In this document: piece after piece, positions 24,121 to 35,092 of the stretch
Layout of the letters: every line of letters begins with the position of its first letter
Numbering within the stretch: position 1 is the stretch's first letter
Source: Eucalyptus grandis
Lineage: Eukaryota; Streptophyta; Magnoliopsida; Myrtales; Myrtaceae
NCBI RefSeq assembly: GCF_016545825.1
Contig: NC_052614.1
Coordinates: 64,454,528-64,518,527 of the forward strand
DNA: 64,000 bases
Reading direction: 5' to 3'
Position numbers and translations under genes: made by a program
Notes under the pieces: model-generated
The model's database searches: none
What the model was told of the DNA's origin: nothing
The model's input: only the letters and a program-made list of their open reading frames with translations

Positions 24121-25057
24121 TAATTATGCTCTTTTAGCTTTCTTGTATTTTAAAGACTTAACAGATTATGCAAGAGATTGAAATGGAAATATGTAGTGGA
24201 AACAGATGTTATGCCATTTATCGTTTTGCCTGTACACTCAAAATCGTGACAATCTCGAGTAGGTCTGTTTCAGTTCTCAAATTTTTGATATTGGGAACTA
24301 AATTGATTGGTTATGGAACCGGTGCTTCCTGGTCCTAGTGATTCTTGGTTCTACTTGGAAATTAGTCTGCTTTTTATATTTTGTGTAAAAAAAACAAATT
24401 CTTCCAATAAAGTGTAAGAGTTCCACCTTTTCACTTCATAACATATTTAGTAAAATAGATATGTGGTTATTTATTCATGGTGAAGACCATAATTCAATTT
24501 TCAGTTCAACCCGAGGAACCTGTGTTATGTCGATTCTTGGGTAGAATTGGCGATTTTGACCTTGGAACTAGGAACCAAGCCGATCTTAGGCTGGTTCTAA
24601 GTTTGTTGAAGTGGAAATCATACTGAATATCCTTAAAATCAACCTTAAACTAGTTGGTCTAGATTAATTCAATACAATTCCTGGGTTGAATCAGCATCAA
24701 ATGCTGACCCTTATTTGTATTGACTCATTTTATAGTTGCAGTACATAACATAGAGCATTAAGACAACGACATCTTATCTAATGAATTAAATAAGAGATTT
24801 TAAAATACGAATCATTGATATCCTTCAAAAGTCTTTTCATTTGAGATAAGGTCTTACTAGAGCAATGGAATAGCTCTCCTAGAACTTGTATTTTTCTTAG
24901 CTATTTGAAAATGAAATATCACAAGAGTAAATTTAAAAAGAATAAACATGCATGTAAATATAAATAGTTCAAAGGTTTTTCCAATTTTAAGATCTGTTTA
25001 TTTCGTATAAAATGAATAAATTAAAAATATTTTCTTAAAAATGATTAGTCATATCGA
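24121..25057. other. Intergenic before copy C
   Basis: AT-rich without a gene. 24740-25040 aligns with 30560-30850 and 46600-46830 (cttttcatttgagataagg, aataaacatgcatgtaaatataaat), the common upstream flank of copies D and G. Confidence 0.55.
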
Positions 25058-25237
25058 ATGGAATTAGACGGAAAAAATGCCTTTGCCGATTCTTTATTTG
25101 TCCGACGCCGTCGTTTTCTCTCATTCTTTTTCAGCCACTTCTCATCCATCACCTGCAACTCAAATTCCCTTCCGGCCTCGATCATCGTCGGTCGTCATCA
25201 TCACCGTGAAATCAGTCAGGCGAACGGGACGGCGAGC
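25058..25237 (+). promoter_or_regulatory. Leader of copy C with a deletion of conserved flank
   Basis: It matches the leaders of D and G, but about 45 bp between 'aaaaaatgc' and 'tgccgattcttta' is missing in C relative to D (30866-30950). An in-frame ATG at 25058 could extend the protein by 60 residues. The extension is low-complexity leader sequence that is out of frame in other copies, so the ATG at 25238 is preferred. Confidence 0.45.
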
Positions 25238-28200
25238 ATGGATGAGGCGAACGCCGCCGACGTCGCCGGAGTTCCGGCTTCCACTCTCAACCTTATCGAC
25301 CTCTCGAGCTCCGATATCCGACGGTCGGTGTCCCTCCTCAAACAGGTCTTCGATTCTCCCGCCTTCTTCCGCTATTTTCAGTTCGATTTCCGGTACATGA
25401 AACCGAGAAAAGAGGTTTTTCGAGTCGAGGGGGACGCTGACGGATGAATCCAATCCGTTGGCCTCAGGCGTGCTTGGATTCCGGCTTTTTCTACGTGATC
25501 AATCATGGAGTCAGCCAGGAGTTGATGGAGGAGGTGTTCGTCCAGAGCAGGCGGTTCTTCGGTCTGCCTTTGAGCGAGAAGATGAAGCTGCTGAGGAACG
25601 AGAAGCACCGAGGCTACACTCCTCTGTTCGATCAGGTCCTCGACCCTGCAAATCAGATAAACGGTTTGTGTCTGATCATCTTGCTGAAGATTTTACTGCT
25701 TAAAATGGACATAGATGAATAGCTGGTAATTTTGATAGCTTCTTGGAATCAGGTGGTGGTTGAGTAGCAGGTCCTAGAAAACGAAGATGAATTAGTTATT
25801 ATTCCTATTTTTGATTTTATTCTTGGAGAGAACTGACACAGAAGATGGAGCTAGTTGTTCGAAGTGCTACGCTCTAAGACAAAGTTTTGGCTGAAACTTA
25901 TTATTACCCATCTGCTTATCATCTGCTGAAGATTGTTCGAGCAGTAATGAATTTATTGAGGTTTTATAGGAGATTATAAGGAGGGATACTACATAGGAGT
26001 GGAAGTACCAGAGGACGATCCTCGTGCGCAGAAGCCTCATTTTGGACCAAACCTCTGGCCTTCTGAGGGTAAACTGCTGTTTAACGTAATTTCTGTCTGA
26101 CATAAATCAGTTGTTGATTGTGGATGTTTATTTTGGTTTCATTGTTGTATTTTGACTAGATATATTGCCAAGATGGAGGCAGGCGATGGAAAAATTTCAT
26201 TGTCAAGCATTGTGAGTTTTTACTATAGATAATATGGGGCAATTTTGAAGGTGGCCCAATGGGAGTTAAATTGCCTCTGACTTCTGAACTAAATATGCTC
26301 TCTTGGTCTCTCATCCTGTGTTGGCCAAAGTAAAACTCTTCTGGTTATTTGTAGTGGCCAATTAAACAATTTTGTGGGGTATTGTTCCAAAGCTACTATG
26401 CTACAATATGAACCACTTATTTTTAGCCGTCGAAATTTACCATTAATCACACTGACCAAGAGCCTCAATGCAAGTGTCTAATTGCTTACAATGGGATGGC
26501 TGATATTACAGTCAATAGGGTCTCCAACTCTAAATCATTTGACTTTTAGATCCAAGAGTAATGCCTAGATGATCTTTGTGGCAAGATTAAGTGTAATTTG
26601 TTGCTATAAACAAAGCATGGTAGTCAATTTTGTAATATTTTTTTATTTATTTGTAAATGTGCACACTCAGAAATGTGGCAAAAGTAGTTACAAGGATCAT
26701 TGCTCTAGCACTTGATCTGGAGGCTGGTTTTTTTGAGAAGCCAGAAATATTTGGCGAGCCTATTGCGACCTTGCGCTTGTTGCACTATGAAGGTAGATTT
26801 TACTTCAATAAACTTTATATTAAACCCTGCAAATTTTTCTTCTCATCCGGTGGAAATTCTTTTCTTTGTTTAGGTCTAGTCTCTGATCCCTTTAAAGGAA
26901 TATATGGAGCTGGGGCACATTCGGACTTTGGATTTATTACCTTGTTGGCAACAGATGATGTCCCAGGTCTCCAAGTATGAAACTTTCTCCTATAAAACTG
27001 TTGGTGCAGACTTTATGCCTAGTTATAATGCATGAAACTTTTTGAACTTATTCAGATTTGCAAGAACAAGGATGCTAAACCTCTGAAATGGGAATATGTG
27101 CAACCTATGAGAGGGTAAAGCCCAACTGCATTACAATGGTGAATTTGAGATGATTATGTTAGAGATCTCATATTTAGAGTAATGCTTTTGGTGGAAGATC
27201 ATCATGTTAGGATTTATATTCTTATGATTCATGGCTTACAAATATAACTTGCAATAACTTTGTTTTAATCTTGTACTTGTGGTTTATTGGGGAATGTGCA
27301 CTGTTTCCCCTTATACGCATGATTAAAAGATTGCTTCATGTCAGTGTTAGGTGGAATATTACCCCAATACTTGTGACAACTTTTTGACAAAAATGCTTCT
27401 TTGTCTGACCCTGATCTGCTACTATAGTTCTTGATTGTACAAAGGCAGCGATATACCAGTTTAGAGAGAGTAATATTGTCAGAGGGGTGATAAAGATGGA
27501 TTTCCATTTATTAACTTAGAGAGGTGCCCTCATCCACATTTATATTCCTTTCTGCAATTTGCATCTAAGTGTTCATATTAACTTCGATCAGTTTAATCCT
27601 TCTGATGCCTTGCTGATGAACCTCCCTCCCTCCCTCCCTCTTCAAGAAAACACTCTTACACACATTCTCACAATGGTATTCCACCACTCTTTCCTGGTTA
27701 ATTTTGAGCAGGTCGACAGTCATAGAACTACCATGCATCATATGCATTCTAAAATTACTTATGTAATTACCCTCTTTTAGTTGTTTAGATTATTGCTTAG
27801 ATTCAGTTATACATAATCATCACAAATACGGAACAGAAGAATCTCACAGTAATCCTGAAAAGTAACATTCTTTCTGTGACTATTTTGTACAGACCATTCA
27901 TAGTGAATCTTGGTGATATGCTAGAACGATGGAGCAATTGTATTTTCAGGTAATATGCTTTAATAACAGTCTATATAGATAAATTGGCAAGAGGAAAGCT
28001 TTGAACATGAAGGTTGGAGATTATCTTATGGCAGGCTACTATATATTGTTAACCTGTCCCAAACTCCAACAGAATTTCTTCTGTTGCACTCTCTTGGCTC
28101 TTTCTGATATCAGTGGTCCATTAGTAGCAAAAGAGCATCTACTCTTGACATTGGTCAGGAAAAATTTCCATGTTAAACCCGGTTGTTGAAGATGGTATGA

Positions 28201-29727
28201 TATTTTGGTGACCTACATTAATTTGTACGTGGAGACGAATTTATGAATATCAAACAATAAATTTGCTATTCTAGTGCTTTTATTATCACTCAGCTCTTAT
28301 TGGTCAACTTTTGGATACTAAACTTTGCATGTGTTCTGGGATCTCTGATGACAGAAACGGCTTAACATGCATTGTCATCATGCACTAGAACATGTTTAAA
28401 TGATATATGAAATGAGCTTTTTGCTTGAATCTAGTTGGTGTCCTGCTATTCTCTATATTTAGCAAGTCATTCTCTATTCTTTCTCTTTTTGAATTTGAGT
28501 TGCTGTTTCTTTTTTTGCTTCATTTTGTCAAATCTATACTTTTGCTTTGCTTTTGCAATCAGGTCCACGCTCCATCGAGTTATAGGGAATGGTCAAGAAC
28601 GGTATTCTGTAAGGCCTTCTCTCTTTCCACCCGCCCACCCACACACACACACACAAATATGCATTTCTCCTCATCTTTTGAAATATTCTTCAGATGCCTT
28701 TAAGAGAACTTTTAAGCATTGTTGAATGTATTGAAAAAATTCTGATTGATTGGTGACCCAAGTCATGACTACTCCAACCAGAAAAAAGGGCAGTTGAAGC
28801 TGATCTTGGATAGTTGTAAGCTGATTCAAAAAAAGGTCCTAGTTTTGAGATCACGATCTAGGGGAAAGTCAGTTGAACTTGTGATCATACTCTTAGGAAA
28901 TTCTTCTCAACTTGAGATTATCATCAAGGATGATCCACATTAGATTTTGCAAAAGAAGCCTAATTGTTTTGCCTTCCCTAGTTAGCATCTTTCATTCATT
29001 ATGTTCTCCATTATTATTGACTTCTTTTGCTAATATTTCTGTTAAAAAAAGATTCTATTTATGCTCATGTTCTCACAAAATGCAGATTGCATCCTTCCTG
29101 GAGCCTAACCATGATTGTCTCATTGAGTGCTTGCCAACATGTATGTCTAAGGAAAATCCTCCGAAGTGAGTTGTCTTCTGCAAATTAGTTACTTTCCTAT
29201 ATATCAACAAGATACTGCAATTCTACTTCATCTCTTATCAGTTCTCAGTCCTAAGAGCTAGTTCTCGTCCCCAATTTGAATGTCTTTATGCATTGTGCTT
29301 GGCTGGCGCTCTGCTTTGAATGCATGTTGAAGTGGATATTGCATATCCAAGGATCATTCAAGCACTGTTAAGAGGACTGCATCAAGTTTAACTCCATGTT
29401 TCATGAGGGAAATATGTTTACTCGTGAATTAGGCATTGACCCGTCCCATATCTGATGAATTGAAATGATCAACCACATGCTCGCGTGCTCTCCTTACAGG
29501 GTTGGATCCTTTTTGCATGGGGATTTGGGTGCTGCGTATAAAATAGCTACTCCATCTGTTGTTAGACATGGTGCAAATTAGCAAATTTACACCAGCATGG
29601 GATCCTAAGTTTGTTCAAAATTGCATCAATTTGCAGGTTTCCGCCCGTCCAGTGTCAGACCTACTTGTCCCAAAGATTAGACGATACTCATGCTGATTTA
29701 AATGTATACAGAAGGGAAGGAGCTTAG
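25238..29727 (+). CDS. Dioxygenase copy C: intact 2-oxoglutarate/Fe(II)-dependent dioxygenase (At3g50210/DIN11-like)
   Basis: Eleven exons with GT-AG introns join to one frame of 336 codons plus stop: 25238-25345, 25468-25663, 25970-26068, 26160-26211, 26671-26792, 26874-26974, 27056-27114, 27893-27949, 28563-28608, 29086-29165, 29637-29727. The protein starts MDEANAADVAGVP. It has the DIOX_N region (ACLDSGFFYVINHGVSQ, then FFGLPLSEKM), GYYIGVEVPEDDP, and the double-stranded beta-helix core. Iron ligands are His and Asp in GAGAHSDFGF and His in STLHRVIGNG; RYS supplies the 2-oxoglutarate-binding Arg. It ends with CLPTC and VYRREGA. Length and motifs fit the cytosolic plant 2-ODD group of Arabidopsis At3g50210 and the dark-inducible DIN11. 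The family oxidises small molecules using O2 and 2-oxoglutarate; the substrate is not known from sequence. This is the only copy in the window with all exons intact. The phases of all ten introns are mutually consistent. Confidence 0.93.
27999..28190 (+). other. Conserved island within intron 8 of the dioxygenase family
   Basis: The stretch opening MKVGDYLMAGYY recurs at about 33264, 37799 (frame broken by a TAA), 49311, 52015 and, detached from the gene family, 63277. It may be part of an older inserted repeat or a lost exon. I do not recognise the peptide. Confidence 0.4.
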
Positions 29728-30289
29728 AGTTTGCCAGCAAGAGTGGAAGCCTGTCAACCCGCACTTGCCTGAAGTAGGGGTATACTTTGAGAACTCGTAC
29801 GAATGGGCATAATGAACTTAGAGAAGAGCATCCAATGGTGTTTTTACATCATATACAAGCAATAATCTGTTTATGTTTATGCATGGAGGCAATAGCTCAG
29901 CCGCTTCCGCTTTATTTTGCCCCTAAATTAGCTGTTTGTACATGCCACACTTTAAGAAAGGAAATGAAAAGGAAATGCCACACACGTCTGAGCGCTGACT
30001 CTCCTGCGATTCAACGGATGGGTCTGTCGGCTTTTCCACGATAGTTACATAGATTGGACTGTACATGCTACTTTCTGCGTGCTTGACAAGATATTTCTGG
30101 ACGAGGTGGGCGTGTCGCTAAGCCTACAAAGGATTGAAAATTTAACGGGCTGAGGAAGAGAGACCAAAAATTTCCATGTGGATGGGACTACGAGCAGCAG
30201 TGGCAAGTGCATTTACCGAGATGGTAAGCCACTTTAGCCACGTTGGCCTCTACTTGCCAAAAAATCTTTCTGAGATGTTTCTAAAAGAT
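29728..30289 (+). other. 3' flank / UTR of copy C
   Basis: Colinear with 39507-40070 after copy F and with 23320-23910 after copy B. No conserved frame. Confidence 0.6.
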
Positions 30290-31082
30290 TGAATATTCTT
30301 ATATATGTATGTAAATAGATTTAGATATAGGATATACACTATCGATATCCTAAAAACATATGTTCCGTCTCAAAATGTCCCACTCAAACAAATGGAAAAA
30401 GGCTTTTTGAACTACTTCCGATATTTGACCACAGGAGCAAATACCAATGGCTACCCTTTTTGTATCAACTCATTTTATAGTTGCTTGTTACATTACATAA
30501 AGCGTGAGTAACAAGCAACTATAAAATGAGCATTTTTTGTACTTGGATGAGCATGCATGTAATTCATATGACTGGTGGAATGTGATTAATACGCTTCATG
30601 GAGTCATATCGTTCAAACGTCTTTTCATTTGAGATAAGGACTTGCTAATTTGAAAGAGAAATAGAAAATGGAACAGCTTTCCTAGAATTTGTATTTTTCT
30701 TAGCCATTCAAAAATTAAATATCACAAGAATAAATTAAAAGAATAAACATGCATGTAAATATAAATATTTTAAAGGTTTTTCAAATTTTAAGGGCTGTTT
30801 ATTTTGTTGAAAATAAATGAATTATTTTTTAAATGATTATTTATATCGAATAGAATAATTACTCAGCAAAAATGCTTTAAAATTTGTAGAAAGCATTAGG
30901 ATGGGGTCACCGATGACCGCGCCGAATATCTGTGCTGATTCTTTAAACGTCCCACGCCGTCGTTTTTCCTCTTCTTCTCAGCCCCGTGTCCTCCATCACC
31001 TGCAACTTAATTCCCGTCCGGCCTCGATCGTCGGCGGTCGTCATCATCACCGCGAAATCCGTCAGGCGAACGGACGGCGAGC
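30290..31082 (+). promoter_or_regulatory. 5' flank and leader of copy D
   Basis: Shared almost base for base with 46285-47099 before copy G. It contains the family leader block (atgctttaaaatttg, cgccgtcgtttttc, tcgtcatcatcaccg). A short inverted repeat (acaagcaactataaaatgag against ctcattttatagttgcttgt) lies at about 30469-30530. Confidence 0.5.
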
Positions 31083-33386
31083 ATGGATGACGCGAACGCC
31101 GTCGACGTTGCCGGAGTTCCGGCTTCCACTCTCAACCTCATCGACCTCTCGAGCTCCGATATCCGACGGTCGGCGTCCCTGCTCAAACAAGTCTTCGATT
31201 CTCCCGCCTTTTTCCGCTATGTTTAGTTCGATTTCTGGTACATGAAACCGAGGAAACCGAGATTTTTCGAGTCGAGGGAGACACTACCTCGGCGTGCTTG
31301 GATTCCGGCTTTTTCTACGTGATCAATCATGGAGTCAGCCAGGACTTGATGGAGGAGGTGTTCGTCCAGAGCAGGCGGTTCTTTGGTCTGCCTTTGAGCG
31401 AGAAAATGAAGCTGGTGAGGAACGAGAAGCACCGAAGCTACACTCTTCTGTTCGATCAGGTCCTCCACCCTGCAAATCAGATAAACGGTTTGTGTCTGAA
31501 GATTTTGCTTCTTAAAATGGACATAGATGCATCAGATATTGCCAAGTTCTTGTAATTTTGAAGGTGGCCAGAGTTAAATTGCCTCAGACATCTGAACTGA
31601 ATATGCTCTCTTGGGCTCTTGTCCTATGTTGGCCAAAATAAAACTCTTCTGGTCATTTGTAGCGGCTGATTAGACGATTTTCTGGGGTATTGTTCCGAAG
31701 CTACTATGCTGCAATATGAACAAGTTGTTTTTAGCTGTCAAGATTTACCATTAATCACACTGACCAAGAGCCTTAACACAAGTGTCTAATTGCTTACAGT
31801 GGGATGGCTGATATTACAGTCAATAGGGTCTCCAACTCTAAATCATTTAACTTTTGGATCCAAGAGTAATACCTAGATGATCTATAAACAGAGCGATGGT
31901 AGTCAATTTGGTAATTTACTTATTGTGCACACTCAGAAATGTGGAAAAAGTAGTTGCAAGAATCATTGCTCTAGCACTCGATCTGGAGGCTGATTTTTTT
32001 AAAAGCCAGAAATACTCGGTGAGCCTATTGTGACCTTGTGCTTGTTGCACTATGAAGGTACATTTTACTTCAATAAACTTCATAATAAACCCTGCAATTC
32101 TCTCTTCTCATCCGGTTGAAATTCCTTTCCTTGTTTATGTCTAGTCTCAGATCCCTCTAAAGGAATATATGGAGCTGGGGCACATTCAGACTTTGGTTTT
32201 AGTACCTTGTTGGCAAGAGATGATGTCCCAGGTCTCCAAGTATGAAATTTTCTCCTACAAAACTGTTGGTGCAGACTTTATACCTAGTTATGATGCATGA
32301 AACATTTAGAACTTTTTCAGATTTGCAAGAACAAGGATGCTAAACCTCCGACATGGAAATATGTGCAACCTATGAGAGGGTAAAGCCCAACTGCATTATA
32401 ATTGTGAATTTGAGATGATTATGTTAGAGATCTCATATTTAGAGTAACGCTTTTGGTAAAAGATCATCATGATAGGATTGTTATTCTAGTGATTCGTGGC
32501 TTACAAATATAACTTGCAAAAACTTTGTTTTTAATCTCTACTTCTGTTTTATTGGGGAATGTGCACTGTTTCCCCTCACATGCATGATTGGAAGATTGTT
32601 TCATGCCAATGTTGGGTAGAATATTACCCCACTACTTGTAAATTTTTATGACAAAAATCCTTCTTTGTCTGACCCTGATCTGCTACTATAGTTCTTGTTT
32701 GTACAAAGGCAGTGATATGCCAGTTTAGAGAAATTATTATTGTCAGATGGGGTGACAAGGATCAATTTCCTTTTAATAACTTAGAGAGGTGGCCTCATCC
32801 ACATATCCTCTCCTTTCTGCAATTTGCATCTATATAAGTGTACATTTTGATCAGTTTAATCCTTCTGGTGCCTTGTTGATGAACCTCCCTTCCTTCCTTT
32901 TATCACAAACACTCTTACACACAAGCACACAATGGTATTCCACCATTCTTTCCTGGTTAATTTTGAGCAAGTCAACAGGCATAGAACTACCACGATCATG
33001 CGCATTCTACAATTACTTATGTAGTTACCCTCTTTTAGTTGTTTAGTTTATTGCTTAGATTCAGTTAAACATAATCATCGCAAATACAGGACAGAAGACT
33101 CTCACAGTAATCCTGAAAAGTAACATTCTTCTGTGATTATTTTGTACAGAGCATTCATAATGAATCTTGGTGATATGCTAGAGCGATGGAGCAATTGTAT
33201 TTTCAGGTAATATGCTTTAATAACAGTCTATATAGATAAATTAGCATGAGGAAAGCTTTGAACATGAAGGTTGGAGATTATCTTATGGCAGGCTACTCTA
33301 TATTGTTAACCTGTCCAAAACTCCACCAGAATTTCCTCTGTTGTGCCCTCTTGGCTCTTTCTAATATCAGTGGCCCATTAGTAGCG
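31083..33386 (+). pseudogene. Dioxygenase copy D: 2-ODD pseudogene, exons 1, 2, 5-8 only
   Basis: Exon 1 (31083-31190) is open and reads MDDANAVDVAGVP through SLLKQ with a GT donor. Exon 2 (31292-31487) is open, but its acceptor lost the A of AG (cctcggcg instead of cctcaggcg). Exons 3 and 4 are deleted. Exon 5 (from 31937) has a 2-base loss after EADFF. Exon 6 (32139 on) has its acceptor changed from AG to AT, although GAHSDFGF is still present. Exon 7 (32321-32379) and exon 8 (33150-33206) remain. Near 33387 the intron 8 island runs directly into the exon 1 end of copy E, so exons 9-11 are lost. Copy G carries the same lesions. Confidence 0.87.
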
Positions 33387-35092
33387 ATGGTTGGTGTCCC
33401 TGCTCAAACAAGTCTTCGATTCTCCTGCCTTTTTCCTCTATGTTTAGTTTGATTTCTGGTACATGAAACCAAGGAAACCAAGATTTTTCGAGTCAAGAGG
33501 GACACTGATGGATGAATCCAATCCGTTGGCCTCTAGGCATGCTTGGATTCCGGCTTTTTCTACGTGATCAATCATGGAGTCAGTCGGGACTTGATGGAGG
33601 AGGTGTTCGTCCAGAGCAGGTGGTTCTTTGGTCTGCATTTGAGCGAGAAAATGAAGCTGCTGAGGAACGAGAAGCACCAAGGCTACACTCCTCTGTTCGA
33701 TCAGGTCCTCCACCCTGCAAATCAGATAAACGGTTTGTGCCTGATCATCCTGCTGAAGATTTTACTGCTTAAAGTGGACATGGATGAATAGCTGGTGATT
33801 TTGATGACTGTAATCAGGTGGTGGTTGAGTAGCATTTCCTAGAAAAGGAAGATCAATTAGTTATTATTCCTGTTTTCAGTTGTATTCTTGGAGATAACTG
33901 CCACAGAATTAGGAGTTTGAATTGCTAACACATGGCCATGAACTCGAGTCAGAGATTTGGATGAAACTTGTAATTACCTATCTGCTTATCATCTTCTGAA
34001 GATTGTTCGAGCAGTAATGAATTTATTGACGTTTTGTAGGAGATTATAAGGAGGGATACTACTTACGAGTGGAAGTACCAGAGGACGATCCTCGTGCATA
34101 GTAGCCTCATTTTGGACCGAACCCCAGGCCTTCTGAGGGTAAACTGCTGTTTAATGTAATTTCTCTGCAACTTAAATCAGTTGTTGATCGTGGATGTTTA
34201 TTTTGGTTTCATTGTAGTATTTTGAGTAGAAATATTGCCAAGATGGAGGCAGGCGATGGAAAATTTCATTGTCAAGCATTGTGAGTTTTTACTATAGATG
34301 ATGATATAGAGCCATAGGCATTAATTTTTCTTGCTAGTTCCTGGATGTAAATTTTATTACATCCAAGTAAAAGATAATACAGAGATCTTCTGTTTCTCTG
34401 ATGGGGTATTTTGGGCATTTTCAGTACGCGATAGTCACCATCATCCCCTTCTATATGCATCAGACATTGCCAAAGTCCTGTAATTTTTAAGGTGGCCCAA
34501 TGGGAGTTAAATTGCCTCTGCCTTTTGAACTGAATATGCTCTCTTGGGCTCTTATCCTACGTTGGCCAAAGTGAAACTCTTCTGGTTATTTGTAGCGGCT
34601 GATTAAACAATTTTCTGGGATATTGTTCCAAAGCTGCTGTGCTACAATATGGACCAGTTATTTTTAGCTGTCAAGATTTGCCATTAATCACACTGACCAA
34701 GAGCCTCAACGCAAGTGTCTAATTGCTTACAATGGGATGGCTGATATTACAGTCAATAGGGTCTCCAACTCTAAATCATTTGACTTTTAGATCCAAGAGT
34801 AATGCCTAGATAATCTATGTGGCAAGATTAAGTGTAATTTGTCAGTATAAACAAAGCGATGGTAGTCAATTTGGTAATTTATTTATTTGTAAATGTGCAC
34901 AATCAGAAATGTCGCAAAAGTAGTTGCAAGGATCACTGCTCTAGCACTTGATCTGGAGGCTGAATTTTTTGACAAGCCAGAAATACTCGGCGAGCCTATT
35001 GTGACCTTTTGCTTGTTGCACTATGAAGGTAGTTTTTACTTCAATAAATTTTATAATAAATCCTGCAAAATTTTCTTCTCATTAGGTGGAAA
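33387..35092 (+). pseudogene. Dioxygenase copy E: 2-ODD pseudogene, exon 1 tail to exon 5
   Basis: It starts within exon 1 (last residues SLLKQ) at the fusion with copy D. Exon 2 (33537-33732, acceptor TAG) is open. Exon 3 (34040 on) ends early because QK became two TAG codons (cgtgcatagtagcct). Exon 4 (about 34231-34282) and exon 5 (34907-35028) follow. In intron 5, near 35093, the sequence switches to the pre-exon-2 sequence of copy F. Exons 6-11, including all iron ligands, are missing. Confidence 0.85.

Noticed and set aside
25058..25237. N-terminal extension of the copy C dioxygenase
   Set aside because: In frame but made of leader sequence, not conserved as protein in the other copies; family members start at the MDxANA position.
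25458..25703. 81-residue frame reading MASGVLGFRLFLRDQSW and its equivalents in the other copies
   Set aside because: Shifted frame of dioxygenase exon 2; the true frame is ACLDSGFFYVINHG.
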